A stretch of 49,293 nucleotides of DNA from Actinokineospora sp. NBRC 105648 (GTDB lineage: Bacteria > Actinomycetota > Actinomycetes > Mycobacteriales > Pseudonocardiaceae), in contig NZ_BSTR01000059.1 in NCBI RefSeq assembly GCF_030269645.1, positions 1-49,293 of the forward strand. The letters run 5' to 3'. Under the pieces are notes generated by a model, which saw only the letters and a list, made by a program, of their open reading frames with translations, was not told the origin of the DNA and ran no database searches. Below are positions 8,823 through 19,032 of this stretch, in pieces. The position numbers and the translations under genes are program-made. Positions within the stretch are counted from its first letter, which is position 1; each line of letters begins with the position of its first letter.

Positions 8823-10007
8823 ATGAAGCTCCCCGGTTTGCTCAGTCGATCACAGCCGGCGCAGCCCGGGGTCACCGGCATCGCGCGGGTGGACCGGCGG
8901 ACCGGTGACCTGCTCCGGCGCGTCTCGCACGGCGACATCGTGGTGCTCGACCAGCTCGACCTCGACCGGGCCACCGCCGACGCGCTGGTGCGCGCCGAGG
9001 TCGCCGGGGTGGTCAACGCGTCCCCGTCGATCTCCGGGCGGTTCCCCAACCTCGGGCCCGAGGTGCTGGTCAACGCCGGTGTGCCGCTGATCGACGGGGT
9101 CGGCCAGGACGCGCTGCGGGCGATCCGCGAGGGCAGCAAGCTGCGGCTGCACGAGGGCGGGGTGTTCCTCGGCGAGCGCGAGGTCGCCCAGGGCACCCGG
9201 CAGAGCCCGGAGTCGGTGGCCGACCAGATGATCGAGGCCAAGGCGGGCATGTCGGCCCAGCTGGAGGCGTTCTCGGCCAACACCATCGAGTTCCTGCGCC
9301 GCGAGCGCACGATGATCCTCGACGGGATCGGCGTGCCGGAGGTGCGCGTCCCGATGCGCGGTCGGCAGGTCGTGGTGGTCGCCCCCGGGCACGAGCACGC
9401 CGCGGACCTCAAGCGGCTCAAGCGCTACATCGGCGAGCACCGGCCGGTGCTGATCGGCGTGGAGTCCGGCGCGGACGCGCTGCGCGCGGCCGGGTACAAG
9501 GTCGACATCATCGTCGGCGACCCGGACGGGATCTCCACCGAGACGCTGCGCGGCGGCGCCGAGGTGGTGGTGCCCGCGCAGAGCGACGGGCACGCGCCCG
9601 GCCTGGAACGCGTGCAGGACCTCGGGATCGGCGCGGTGACCTTCGTGGCCACCGGCAACTCCGAGGACCTCGCGCTGGTGCTCGCCGACACCAACGAGGC
9701 CGCCCTGGTGGTGACGGTGGGGTTCCAGGCGACGCTGCGCGAGTTCCTCGACCGCGGCCGCTCCGGGTCCAACCCGTCCACCTTCCTCACCCGGCTGCGG
9801 CTGGGCGGCAAGCTCGTCGACGGCAAGGCGGTGGCGACCCTGCACCGCAGCCGGGTTTCGGCGTTCGCGGTGCTGCTGCTGGTGTTGGCCGCCGTCGCCG
9901 CGATCGCCGCCGCGGTCGCGGTCTCCGGGGTGGGCGGCGCCTACACCGACTGGGCCGTGCACACCTGGGACTCGTTCTACTCCTGGCTCAAGGGGCTGTT
10001 CTCGTGA
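8823..10007 (+). CDS. steA: Cytokinetic ring protein SteA (Rv1697-like)
   Basis: A 394-aa protein with a soluble thiamin-pyrophosphokinase-like region (residues ~170-330, e.g. IGVESGADALRAAGY and DIIVGDPDGIS) and one C-terminal transmembrane helix (~345-367). In Corynebacterium, SteA and its partner SteB localise to the division septum and promote daughter-cell separation through the peptidoglycan hydrolase system. The stop overlaps the next gene's GTG, matching the steA-steB pair. Catalysis is not established for the family. No ribosome-binding site stands out before the ATG. Confidence 0.85.
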   Translation: MKLPGLLSRSQPAQPGVTGIARVDRRTGDLLRRVSHGDIVVLDQLDLDRATADALVRAEVAGVVNASPSISGRFPNLGPEVLVNAGVPLIDGVGQDALRAIREGSKLRLHEGGVFLGEREVAQGTRQSPESVADQMIEAKAGMSAQLEAFSANTIEFLRRERTMILDGIGVPEVRVPMRGRQVVVVAPGHEHAADLKRLKRYIGEHRPVLIGVESGADALRAAGYKVDIIVGDPDGISTETLRGGAEVVVPAQSDGHAPGLERVQDLGIGAVTFVATGNSEDLALVLADTNEAALVVTVGFQATLREFLDRGRSGSNPSTFLTRLRLGGKLVDGKAVATLHRSRVSAFAVLLLVLAAVAAIAAAVAVSGVGGAYTDWAVHTWDSFYSWLKGLFS

Positions 10008-10945
10008 TCTCGTTGCGCTACCACATCATCTCGATCGCCGCGGTCCTGCTGGCGCTGGCCGTGGGGGTGGTGCTCGGCTCGACCACGCTGAGCCGGACCC
10101 TGCTCGCCGGGCTCAACAGCCAGAACGACGACCTCGGCGGGCAGGTGTCCCAGCTGGAGGACCAGCGCAACGCGCTCAACGCCAAGCTGGGCGACGCGGA
10201 CTCCTTCGCCGCGACCGTCGGGCCGAGGGCGGTGCGCGGACTGCTGGACAAGCGCACCGTCGTGCTGATCACCACCGCCGACGCGCGACCGTCCGACCGG
10301 GACGCGATCAAGGGCCTGGTGCTGAACTCGGGCGCCACCGTCACCGGGGAGCTGCAGCTGACCGAGGCGTTCGCCGACCAGTCGCGGGCCGACCAGCTCA
10401 AGGACGTGGTCACCCGGCTGCTGCCCGCGGGCGCGCAGCTGCCCACCGCCTCGGACCCGGGCACGCTGGCGGGTGGGTTGCTCGGGCCGCTGCTGCTGAT
10501 CAGCAAGGCGGACAACAAACCGCAGCTGTCCACCGAGGAGTCGGCGGCGGTGCTGGCCGGGCTCACCGACGGCGGGTTCGTCAAGGCCACGCCGGACCTG
10601 CGCCCCGCGCAGCTGGCGATCGTGCTCACCGGGGGCGCGGCGGCGGGCGGCGGCGCGGGCGACCGGGCCGCGACCATCGCCCGGTTCGCCACCCAGGTGG
10701 ACCGCTCCGGCGCGGGCACCGTGCTCGCGGGCGGCGCGGGCTCGGCCGGGGGCACCGGCGCGGTCGGCGTCGTCCGGGCGGACACCGCCGCCACCTCGAT
10801 CCTGTCTACTGTGGACAATGCGGACACCCCGGCGGGCCAGGTCGTCGCGGTGCTGGCGCTGGCCGAGCAGCTGGCGGAGAAGTCCGGGCGGTACGGGAAC
10901 GCGGGCAACGCCCAGGCCCCGGCCCCAGGAGCCCCGGCAGAGTAG
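10004..10945 (+). CDS. steB: MctB/SteB family membrane-anchored protein
   Basis: A 313-aa protein with an uncleaved N-terminal transmembrane helix (residues ~7-27), a coiled coil (~33-66) and an extracytoplasmic alpha/beta domain. The family is called MctB in M. tuberculosis (Rv1698, reported to affect copper handling and outer-membrane transport) and SteB in Corynebacterium (septal partner of SteA). Coupling to steA by a 4-bp GTGA overlap favours the cell-separation role here. The C-terminus is an Ala/Pro-rich tail. The sequence contains one degenerate GTCTACTGTGGAC palindrome. Confidence 0.82.
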   Translation: MISLRYHIISIAAVLLALAVGVVLGSTTLSRTLLAGLNSQNDDLGGQVSQLEDQRNALNAKLGDADSFAATVGPRAVRGLLDKRTVVLITTADARPSDRDAIKGLVLNSGATVTGELQLTEAFADQSRADQLKDVVTRLLPAGAQLPTASDPGTLAGGLLGPLLLISKADNKPQLSTEESAAVLAGLTDGGFVKATPDLRPAQLAIVLTGGAAAGGGAGDRAATIARFATQVDRSGAGTVLAGGAGSAGGTGAVGVVRADTAATSILSTVDNADTPAGQVVAVLALAEQLAEKSGRYGNAGNAQAPAPGAPAE

Positions 10946-11072
10946 TTTGCGTGGTCTTGTGGAGTGACGGCGTAGCGGCCTGTCATCGATTCGCGCCACG
11001 AACGAGCGAAAGCCCGGCCCGGACGGGTAAGGGCAGGCGAGATGTGCTCATTTTCGCATCGTCGGAACCGAT

Positions 11073-11111
11073 GTCGCCCGTGGCGGGACTACCGGTTCCG
11101 CCACGGGCGAC
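11073..11111 (+). promoter_or_regulatory. Perfect 14-bp hairpin just before a ribosome-binding site
   Basis: GTCGCCCGTGGCGG (11073-11086) pairs exactly with 11098-11111, leaving an 11-nt loop. It ends 1-2 nt before GGGAG and 12 nt before the ATG of the secreted-protein gene. It could terminate the steAB transcript, or it could be a 5'-UTR stability or attenuation element for the downstream gene. No T-tract follows. Confidence 0.7.
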
Positions 11112-11123
11112 AAGGGAGCGAAG

Positions 11124-11786
11124 ATGGGGCACATAACCAAGGCGCGGACGGCGTTCTGCACCACGGCCGCGGCACTGGCACTGATCGTGGGTGCTACCCC
11201 GGCACTGGCCACCAACCCGGCGGGCGTGGCCGGGCTCGGGTCGGCCACAGTGGTCAAGAACGGGGTGGCCGACACCGTGCCGCCGCTGGCGGTCTGCGCC
11301 GTGGACGGGCAGACCTCGGCCAGTTCGCCCGGTGACACCGCGACCGGGGTCAAGTTCGGCCCGGGTAGTTCGACCTGCACCACGACGGTGGTCGACCCGG
11401 TCAATTCCACGACCTCGACCAAGTCCGAGGCCACCGGCGGGCAGTTCGAGCTCTCCGGCCTGGTGCTGCTCGGCGGGCCGCGGGTGAAGATCAACACCTA
11501 CAAGGTCACCTGCACCGCCACGCACACCGGCACCACCGTCGGCTGGACGTTCAGCGGGCTCAGCGGCCTGACCGGGGTGCCCAGCCCGGTGCCGGTCAAC
11601 TACCAGCGCGAGCTCAAGAGCCTGCTCGGCGTCACGCTCGCCACGATCACCTTCAACGAGGTGGTCCTGCCCAGCCCGAACGACGGCAGCATCGCGCTGA
11701 ACATGGCGCACGTGCGGTTCCTGCCGCCGTCGGGGGTGTCCGGCGACGTGGTCGTCGGGGCGACCGCCTGTTCGCCGACCCCGTAG
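11124..11786 (+). CDS. Secreted hypothetical protein (choice-of-anchor P-like)
   Basis: A 220-aa protein with a classical signal peptide: basic MGHITKAR, a hydrophobic Ala/Leu stretch, and probable cleavage after ATPALA near residue 29. The mature part is Thr/Ser/Gly/Val-rich and beta-strand-like, with four cysteines that may form disulfides (VCAVDG, TCTTTV, VTCTAT and TACSPTP). It resembles the secreted choice-of-anchor P/hypothetical proteins of Streptomyces and Pseudonocardiales. It has GGGAG before the ATG, a hairpin upstream and a terminator downstream, so it is a single-gene unit inserted between steB and pyrG. Function unknown. Confidence 0.8.
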   Translation: MGHITKARTAFCTTAAALALIVGATPALATNPAGVAGLGSATVVKNGVADTVPPLAVCAVDGQTSASSPGDTATGVKFGPGSSTCTTTVVDPVNSTTSTKSEATGGQFELSGLVLLGGPRVKINTYKVTCTATHTGTTVGWTFSGLSGLTGVPSPVPVNYQRELKSLLGVTLATITFNEVVLPSPNDGSIALNMAHVRFLPPSGVSGDVVVGATACSPTP

Positions 11787-11793
11787 CGGTGAG

Positions 11794-11827
11794 CCCCGCC
11801 GTGCCGGCCCCGGCCGACACGGCGGGG
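11794..11827 (+). terminator. Intrinsic terminator after the secreted-protein gene
   Basis: CCCCGCCGTG (11794-11803) pairs perfectly with CACGGCGGGG (11818-11827) across a 14-nt GC-rich loop. It starts 8 nt after the stop codon and separates this gene from the pyrG promoter. No T-tract. Confidence 0.75.
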
Positions 11828-11860
11828 GCCGCGCGGCGCGGGCACGCGCCGGTCTGGTGT

Positions 11861-11866
11861 TAGCAT
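11861..11866 (+). promoter_or_regulatory. Possible -10 hexamer (TAGCAT) upstream of pyrG
   Basis: TAGCAT fits TAnnnT and ends 8 nt before the GTG at 11875. This suggests a leaderless pyrG mRNA from that start codon. A competing start at 11935 has its own Shine-Dalgarno sequence. Confidence 0.4.
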
Positions 11867-11874
11867 GAAACCCC

Positions 11875-13628
<1,754 letters not shown>

Positions 13629-13632
<4 letters not shown>

Positions 13633-14255
13633 GCGAGCCGGGTCGGCACTCCTTCGACGTGGTGTCCTCCCGGGACATCCACGTGGGCCGGATCCTGGCG
13701 CTGCGCCTGGACGAGGTCCGCATGCCCGGCGGTGGCACGGCGAACCGCGAGGTGGTCGAGCACCTCGGCGCGGTGGCCGTGGTGGCGCTCGACGACGACG
13801 GTGCGCTGGTGCTGATCCACCAGTACCGCCACCCGGTCGGGGAGCGGCTGTGGGAGCTGCCCGCCGGGCTGATCGACCACGCGGGCGAGGACCCCCTCGA
13901 CGCCGCGCGGCGGGAGCTGGCCGAGGAGGTCGGGCTCGCGGCGCAGGACTGGTCGGTGCTGGTCGACGTGGCGGTGTCCCCGGGGTTCACCGACGAGGCG
14001 CTGCGGGTCTACCTCGCCACCGGGCTGTCCACTGTGGAGCGTTCGGAGGTCGGCGAGGAGGAGGCCGACCTGGTCGCGCGGCGGGTTCCGCTGGCCGAGG
14101 CCGTCCGGATGGCGCTCGGCGGTGAGATCGTCAACGCCGCGGCCGTGGCGGGCGTGCTCGCCGCGTACGCGGTCGACTCCGGCGCCGCACCGGCTCGGCG
14201 GGTGGACGCGCCCTGGGATGGGCGGCCGAGGGCGTTCGAGGCGCGCCGGGTCTGA
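13629..14255 (+). CDS. NUDIX hydrolase, probable ADP-ribose pyrophosphatase
   Basis: A 208-aa protein. The NUDIX box is intact: [24 protein letters not shown] contains the G-x5-E-x7-REUXEEXGU pattern (residues ~79-101). By synteny it corresponds to Rv1700, an ADP-ribose pyrophosphatase that gives AMP and ribose-5-phosphate with Mg. The upstream strands ([19 protein letters not shown] and LWELPAG) match the ADPRase subgroup. Starts at GTG overlapping the pyrG stop. A GTCCACTGTGGAG palindrome lies inside the gene (14027-14039). Confidence 0.88.
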
Positions 14256-14407
14256 GCGGCGCGGTCGGGACGTGGATCTGCGGTGTGCTCGGGCTCCTCG
14301 AGTACCGGACCGGTAGCTGTCCGTGGCCCGGTGGTCGGCAGGGTCGGGCTCGTCGGCACCACGAATTGTGGTAGGCGCGCTTGGGTGATCGCGTGGGTGT
14401 GCACGGC

Positions 14408-14413
14408 TAGGCT
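14408..14413 (+). promoter_or_regulatory. Probable -10 hexamer (TAGGCT) of a leaderless xerD promoter
   Basis: TAGGCT ends 6 nt before GTG 14420, placing the transcription start on the start codon. It lies in the 164-bp gap after the NUDIX gene, in which I see no other gene. Confidence 0.5.
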
Positions 14414-14419
14414 GCCCGC

Positions 14420-15355
14420 GTGGTCACCAGCGCGAACCAGCCGATCGAGGCTGTGCTGCGCACCTACCTCGACCACCTCGCCGTCGAGCGCGGCACCGCG
14501 GCCAACACCCTCGACGGCTATGCCCGCGACCTGCGCCGCTACCTCGACCACCTGGCCGCCGAGGGTGTCCCCGACCTGACCCTGGTGGGGGAGCGGCACG
14601 TCTCGGCGTTCCTGGCCGGGCTGCGCGAGGGCGACGACGACCACCCGCCGCTGGCCGCGTCGTCCGCGGCGCGGGCCCTGGTGGCGGTGCGCGGGCTGCA
14701 CCGGTTCGCCGTCCTGGAGGGGCTGGTGGAGCACGACGTCGCTCGTGCGGTGAAGCCGCCGACGCCGCCGCGCAGGCTGCCGAAGGCGCTGCCGGTGACC
14801 GACGTGCTGCGGCTGCTCGACACCCCGCTCGGTGACGACCCGGGCAGTCTGCGCGACCGCGCGCTGCTGGAGGTGCTCTACTCGACCGGCGCCCGGATCT
14901 CCGAGGTCGTCGGGCTCGACATCGACGACATCGATGCGGTGGAGCGCACCGTCCTGCTCGACGGCAAGGGCGGCAAGCAGCGGCTCGTGCCGATCGGCCG
15001 TCCCGCGCTGGCGGCCGTCGACGCGTATCTCGTGCGTGCCCGGCCCGGGCTCGCCACCCGTGGGCGCGGCACGCCCGCGGTGTTCCTCAACCTGCGCGGT
15101 GGGCGGCTGTCGCGGCAGAGCGCGTGGAACGTCCTCAAGGTCGCCGCTGAGCAGGCCGGTATCCGTACCGCGGTGTCTCCGCACACGCTGCGCCACTCCT
15201 TCGCCACCCACCTGCTTGAGGGCGGCGCGGATGTGCGTGTTGTGCAAGAGCTCTTGGGACACGCGTCGGTGACCACGACGCAGATCTACACCCTGGTCAC
15301 GGTGACCACCTTGCGCGAGGTCTACGCGACCGCGCACCCCCGCGCGCTGGGTTAG
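14420..15355 (+). CDS. xerD: Site-specific tyrosine recombinase XerD
   Basis: A 311-aa recombinase that, with XerC, resolves chromosome dimers at dif. The N-terminal SAM-like core-binding domain is residues ~8-100. The catalytic domain shows all key residues: Arg in [13 protein letters not shown], Lys in [26 protein letters not shown] (His and Arg), His in [11 protein letters not shown] and nucleophile Tyr in TQIYTLVT. The position upstream of parA/scpA/scpB is the same as in mycobacteria (Rv1701), so this is the housekeeping XerD and not a mobile-element integrase. Leaderless GTG start behind TAGGCT. Confidence 0.95.
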   Translation: MVTSANQPIEAVLRTYLDHLAVERGTAANTLDGYARDLRRYLDHLAAEGVPDLTLVGERHVSAFLAGLREGDDDHPPLAASSAARALVAVRGLHRFAVLEGLVEHDVARAVKPPTPPRRLPKALPVTDVLRLLDTPLGDDPGSLRDRALLEVLYSTGARISEVVGLDIDDIDAVERTVLLDGKGGKQRLVPIGRPALAAVDAYLVRARPGLATRGRGTPAVFLNLRGGRLSRQSAWNVLKVAAEQAGIRTAVSPHTLRHSFATHLLEGGADVRVVQELLGHASVTTTQIYTLVTVTTLREVYATAHPRALG

Positions 15356-15365
15356 TGTCGGAGGC

Positions 15366-16379
15366 GTGCCAACGCCTCTTGATCCCACTCGCCCGGTCCG
15401 CTGGGGCATTCTCGGTGCGGGCGGTATTGCCGCTGTGGTCGGCGCGGACATTGCCGCCTCGCCCGATAGCACTGTCGTCGCGGTAGGCGCGCGGGACGCT
15501 GGACGCGCGCGCGTCCTCGCGGATTCCCTTGGTGCGCCACGCTCTTACGGCTCTTACGCCGAACTCGTCGCCGACACCGACGTGGACGTGGTCTACATCG
15601 CGACCACGCACGCCCAACACCACGAGCACGCGTTGCTGGCCATCGAAGCGGGTAAGCACGTGTTGGTCGAGAAGGCGTTCACCCTTACCGCTTGGGAGGC
15701 GCGGGAGGTCGTCGAGGCGGCGTCCGCGCGGGACGTGTTCTGCATGGAGGCCATGTGGATGCGCGCGAACCCACTGGTGCGCCGTGGGTTGGAGATCGCG
15801 GCCAGCGGTGCGATCGGCCGCGTCATCGGGGTGACGGCCGAGCACGGCCAACGGTTCCCGTTCGACCCGGCGCACCGGCTCTTCGACCTCGCCGCGGGCG
15901 GTGGCGCGCTGCTCGACCTCGGGGTGTACTCGGCCACCTTCGCCTGGATCTTCCTCGGCGCGCCCGACGGTGTGGCCACCACAGGTGAGCTCTCGCCCAC
16001 CGGGTCGGACTCGACCACGGTGATGCAGTGGTCCTACGCCGACGGGCGCTTCGCCCACGCGTGGTGCACCACCGAGTCCGCCACGCCGTGCACCGCGCTG
16101 GTGGCGGGCACCGCGGGGACGCTGTCGTTCGGCACCCCGTTCTACCGGCCGGACACGCTGGTCGTGCGCACCGCCGCGGGCTCCGAGACGCTGGTCGACG
16201 AGCTCGGCGGCAACGGTTACGGTCCGCAGGTGGCCGAGGTGGAGCGGTGCCTGCGGCTGGGTCTGGCGGAGAGCCCGTTGGTGCCGCTGGGCGACACCGT
16301 GGCGATCATGGCGCTGCTGGACGGCGCCCGGTCGGCTGTCGGTGTGCGGTATCCGGCTGACAATCGCGGAGTCAACTGA
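15366..16379 (+). CDS. Gfo/Idh/MocA-family NAD(P)-dependent oxidoreductase
   Basis: A 337-aa oxidoreductase with a Rossmann N-terminal domain (GILGAGGIAAVV, residues ~14-25), the conserved EKAF variant of the EKP motif (HVLVEKAF) and a C-terminal alpha/beta substrate domain (GALLDLGVYS). Members oxidise sugars, inositols or related hydroxy compounds; the closest pattern is trans-dihydrodiol/xylose dehydrogenase-like, and the substrate is unknown. The TAG of the upstream xerD stop also starts a TAGTGT -10 hexamer 7 nt before the GTG, so it may have its own leaderless promoter. It interrupts the otherwise mycobacterial gene order. Confidence 0.87.
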   Translation: MPTPLDPTRPVRWGILGAGGIAAVVGADIAASPDSTVVAVGARDAGRARVLADSLGAPRSYGSYAELVADTDVDVVYIATTHAQHHEHALLAIEAGKHVLVEKAFTLTAWEAREVVEAASARDVFCMEAMWMRANPLVRRGLEIAASGAIGRVIGVTAEHGQRFPFDPAHRLFDLAAGGGALLDLGVYSATFAWIFLGAPDGVATTGELSPTGSDSTTVMQWSYADGRFAHAWCTTESATPCTALVAGTAGTLSFGTPFYRPDTLVVRTAAGSETLVDELGGNGYGPQVAEVERCLRLGLAESPLVPLGDTVAIMALLDGARSAVGVRYPADNRGVN

Positions 16380-16424
16380 TTTTCCCGCGGCCGGTGGCCT
16401 AACCTGGTCGGCCGGAGGTGCGCG

Positions 16425-16739
16425 ATGGTCGAGGTGGACGAGCCCGACGCCCACAGATTGGTGCTGCCGGAGGTGCTGCACGCGTTCAGCGACCCGACCC
16501 GCCTGGCGGTGGTGGCCCAGCTGGCCGACGCGGGTGAGCTCTCCTGCGGCAACCTCGACGTCTCGGTGGCCAAGTCGACGCTCTCGCAACACCTGCGGGT
16601 GCTGCGCGAGGCCGGGGTCACCCACACGAGGCGGGACGGCAACCAGCGCTGGCTCTCCATCCGCCGCGCGGACCTCGACGGGCGCTTCCCCGGCCTGCTC
16701 GACTCGGTGCTCGGCGCGGTCGTGCGGGTGGACAGCTGA
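16425..16739 (+). CDS. ArsR/HxlR-like winged-helix transcriptional regulator
   Basis: A 104-aa winged-helix DNA-binding protein. The recognition helix is in KSTLSQHLRVLREAGV (residues ~50-65), followed by a wing (THTRRDGNQRWLSIR). Only one Cys is present (ELSCGNL), so the ELCVCDL metal site of classical ArsR is absent and metal sensing is unlikely. GGAGG lies 6 nt before the ATG, with TAACCT (16400-16405) as a likely -10. It follows the Gfo/Idh oxidoreductase by 45 bp and may regulate it. Ligand unknown. Confidence 0.87.
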   Translation: MVEVDEPDAHRLVLPEVLHAFSDPTRLAVVAQLADAGELSCGNLDVSVAKSTLSQHLRVLREAGVTHTRRDGNQRWLSIRRADLDGRFPGLLDSVLGAVVRVDS

Positions 16740-16759
16740 GGTCTTGACGGCGAGCCGCG

Positions 16760-16788
16760 TTGGTGCTTGACCGGTACCCGCTTACGCT
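16760..16788 (+). promoter_or_regulatory. Probable promoter of the parA-scpAB operon
   Basis: TTGGTG (16760-16765), a 17-nt spacer and TACGCT (16783-16788) form a plausible sigma-A promoter. It lies about 40 nt before the parA ATG, which has its own AAGGAG (16813-16818). Confidence 0.45.
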
Positions 16789-16828
16789 GCGCGTGTCAGG
16801 AACGCAGGCGACAAGGAGCTAGATCGCC

Positions 16829-17755
16829 ATGTCGACACTTCCGCACGGGGGTGCCGTGGAGCTGAGCATCGCCCCACGGGCCGCCACCGACGCCGACGAC
16901 GACGGGCCAGAGGACGTCGGTGGTACCGGGATCGGCCCGACCGGGCGGCCGAGACGGCACATCCCCGAGCCCTCGCTGATCGAGCACCACGGCCCCGCGC
17001 GGGTCCTGGCGATGTGCAACCAGAAGGGCGGGGTGGGCAAGACCACCTCGACGATAAACCTGGGCGCCGCGCTCACCGAGTTCGGCCGCCGGGTGCTGCT
17101 GGTCGACTTCGACCCGCAGGGCGCGCTGTCGGTGGGCCTGGGGATCCCGGCCCACCAGCTCGAGCGCACCATCTACAACGTGCTCATCGAGCGCTCAGTC
17201 GGCATCCGCGACGTGGTGCTGCGCACCTGCGTGGAGAACATGGACCTGCTGCCCAGCAACATCGACCTGTCCGCCGCCGAGGTGCAGCTGGTCTCCGAGG
17301 TCGGCCGCGAGCACTCGCTGCTGCGCACGATCCGGCCGGTGCTCGACGAGTACGACTTCATCCTGGTCGACTGCCAGCCCTCGCTGGGCCTGCTGACCGT
17401 CAACGCCCTCGCCGCCGCCGACGGCGTGCTGATCCCGCTGGAGTGCGAGTTCTTCAGCCTGCGCGGGGTGGCGCTGCTGATCGACACCATCGAGAAGGTC
17501 CGCGAGCGGCTCAACCCGAAGCTGGAGATCACCGGCATCCTGGCCACCATGTTCGACCCGCGCACCCTGCACTCGCGCGAGGTGATGGCCCGGGTGGTCG
17601 AGGCGTTCTCCGACATCGTGTTCGACACCGTGATCAACCGCACCGTGCGCTTCCCGGAGACCACCGTGGCGGGCGAGCCGATCACCACCTGGGCGCCGCG
17701 CTCGGCGGGGGCCAAGGCCTACCGCCAGCTCGCCCGCGAGGTGATCGCCCGGTGA
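16829..17755 (+). CDS. ParA/Soj-family ATPase (Rv1708-like)
   Basis: A 308-aa protein with a ~58-aa acidic disordered N-terminus followed by a deviant Walker ATPase. The deviant Walker A is CNQKGGVGKTTSTINLG (signature Lys in KGGVGKT), switch I is DFDPQGALSVGLG, and Walker B is FILVDCQPSLGLLTVNAL. ParA proteins form dynamic filaments or gradients for positioning DNA or protein cargo. This is the second, non-oriC ParA found beside scpAB in actinobacteria (Rv1708), not the parAB pair at the origin. Its stop overlaps a small ribbon-helix-helix gene, the likely partner. Confidence 0.93.
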   Translation: MSTLPHGGAVELSIAPRAATDADDDGPEDVGGTGIGPTGRPRRHIPEPSLIEHHGPARVLAMCNQKGGVGKTTSTINLGAALTEFGRRVLLVDFDPQGALSVGLGIPAHQLERTIYNVLIERSVGIRDVVLRTCVENMDLLPSNIDLSAAEVQLVSEVGREHSLLRTIRPVLDEYDFILVDCQPSLGLLTVNALAAADGVLIPLECEFFSLRGVALLIDTIEKVRERLNPKLEITGILATMFDPRTLHSREVMARVVEAFSDIVFDTVINRTVRFPETTVAGEPITTWAPRSAGAKAYRQLAREVIAR

Positions 17756-18006
17756 CCCACCCGCTCGACCCGGTCCCCGGCGGCACGCCCCGCCAGAAGC
17801 ACAGCTCGAAGATCACCGTCTACGTCTCCGACGCCGAACTGCTCGCCCTCGAGCAGGCCCGCATCGACCTGCGCGCGGGCTACGGGGTCGCGGTCGACCG
17901 CGGCCGGGTGGTGCGCGAGGCCGTCGCGGTGGTGCTCGCCGACCTCGCCGAGCACGGCGCCGACTCGGTCCTGGTGCGCAGGCTGCGCCCGGACGGGACC
18001 CAGTGA
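17752..18006 (+). CDS. Small ribbon-helix-helix-like protein, probable ParA partner
   Basis: An 84-aa protein wedged between parA and scpA with 4-bp overlaps on both sides (GTGA each time). After a short basic tail (PRQKHSS) comes a beta-strand KITVYVS, helix A (DAELLALEQARIDLRA) and helix B (DRGRVVREAVAVVLADLAEHG), the layout of a ribbon-helix-helix dimer. Such folds serve as DNA-binding centromere proteins (ParG, omega, CopG-like) for ParA ATPases. The centromere-protein role is inferred from fold and context; no binding sites were identified. Confidence 0.78.
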   Translation: MTHPLDPVPGGTPRQKHSSKITVYVSDAELLALEQARIDLRAGYGVAVDRGRVVREAVAVVLADLAEHGADSVLVRRLRPDGTQ

Positions 18007-18926
18007 CCGCGGTGACCGACCCAGCACCGCCCGCCGAGCCCACCCCGGTCGAGCCCGCCGGTTCCGTGGGCGAGTCCACCGCGCCGTCCGGGCAGGCCGC
18101 CGGGTCGGGTCAGCCGTCGGCCGGGTCCGCCGCGGTCAGCGGCAAGTTCACCGTGCGGCTGTCGAACTTCGAGGGCCCGTTCGACCTGCTGCTGCAGCTG
18201 ATCTCCCAGCACCAGATGGACGTCACCGAGGTGGCGCTGCACCGGGTCACCGACGACTTCATCGCGCACATCCGCTCGCTCGGCGACGACTGGAGCCTCG
18301 ACGAGACCACCGAGTTCCTGGTCGTGGCGGCGACCCTGCTCGACCTCAAGGCGGCCCGGCTGCTGCCGCAGGGCGACGTCGAGGACGAGGACGACCTGGC
18401 CCTGCTGGAGGCGCGCGACCTGCTCTTCGCCCGGCTGCTGCAGTACCGGGCCTACAAGCAGGTGGCCGCGCTGTTCGCCGAGCTTGAGGCGAGCACGCTG
18501 CGCCGCTACCCGCGGTCGGTGGCCCTGGAGGACCGCTTCCAGCAGCTGCTGCCCGAGGTGATGCTCGGCGTCGACCCGGCCCGCTTCGCCAAGATCGCGG
18601 CGACGGTGTTCACCCCCAAACCGCCGCCGTCGGTGTCGCTGGACCACCTGCACATGGGCCGGGTCTCGGTCCGCGAGACCGCCGCGCTGCTGCGCGCCCG
18701 GCTGGCGGCGGTGGGCACCGCGACCTTCGCCGAGCTGGTCGCCGACTGCGAGCACACGATCGAGATCGTCGCCAGGTTCCTCGCCCTGCTCGAGCTCTAC
18801 CGCGAGGCGACTGTCCTGTTCGAACAGGAGGACCCGCTCGGCGAGCTCCGGGTGGAGTGGACCGGCGGGCCGGTGGACGACGTCGCGGCCGCACCGGTCG
18901 GGACCGAGGACGAGGACTACGGCTGA
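18003..18926 (+). CDS. scpA: Segregation and condensation protein A
   Basis: A 307-aa kleisin subunit of the SMC-ScpAB condensin. A ~48-residue Pro/Ser/Gly-rich leader precedes the conserved start FTVRLSNFEGPFDLLLQLISQHQMDV. The N-terminal SMC-neck-binding domain, the middle ScpB-binding segment and the C-terminal winged helix (ETAALLRARLAAVGTATFAELV) are all visible. Starts at GTG overlapping the upstream small gene. A TTCGAA palindrome inside (about 18819) is not an SOS box because it lacks the N4 spacing. Confidence 0.95.
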   Translation: MTAVTDPAPPAEPTPVEPAGSVGESTAPSGQAAGSGQPSAGSAAVSGKFTVRLSNFEGPFDLLLQLISQHQMDVTEVALHRVTDDFIAHIRSLGDDWSLDETTEFLVVAATLLDLKAARLLPQGDVEDEDDLALLEARDLLFARLLQYRAYKQVAALFAELEASTLRRYPRSVALEDRFQQLLPEVMLGVDPARFAKIAATVFTPKPPPSVSLDHLHMGRVSVRETAALLRARLAAVGTATFAELVADCEHTIEIVARFLALLELYREATVLFEQEDPLGELRVEWTGGPVDDVAAAPVGTEDEDYG

Positions 18927-19032
18927 CCTCCCGCGGGTGGTGTCACTCGAATGGGTTGTGGACAACGATTTTGGCTTACCCGGCCGGTGCTGGGATGGTG
19001 TGCGTGCAACGGACGGAGAGGTGATTCGCCAG

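Noticed and set aside
14420..15355. Tyrosine recombinase as sign of an integrated element
   Set aside because: Position and full motif set match housekeeping XerD next to parA/scpAB. No attachment-site repeats or phage genes are nearby.
18811..18826. TTCGAA-centred palindrome in scpA as an SOS box
   Set aside because: It reads CCTGTTCGAACAGG, without the N4 gap of TCGAAC-N4-GTTCGA, and lies in the middle of a coding sequence.
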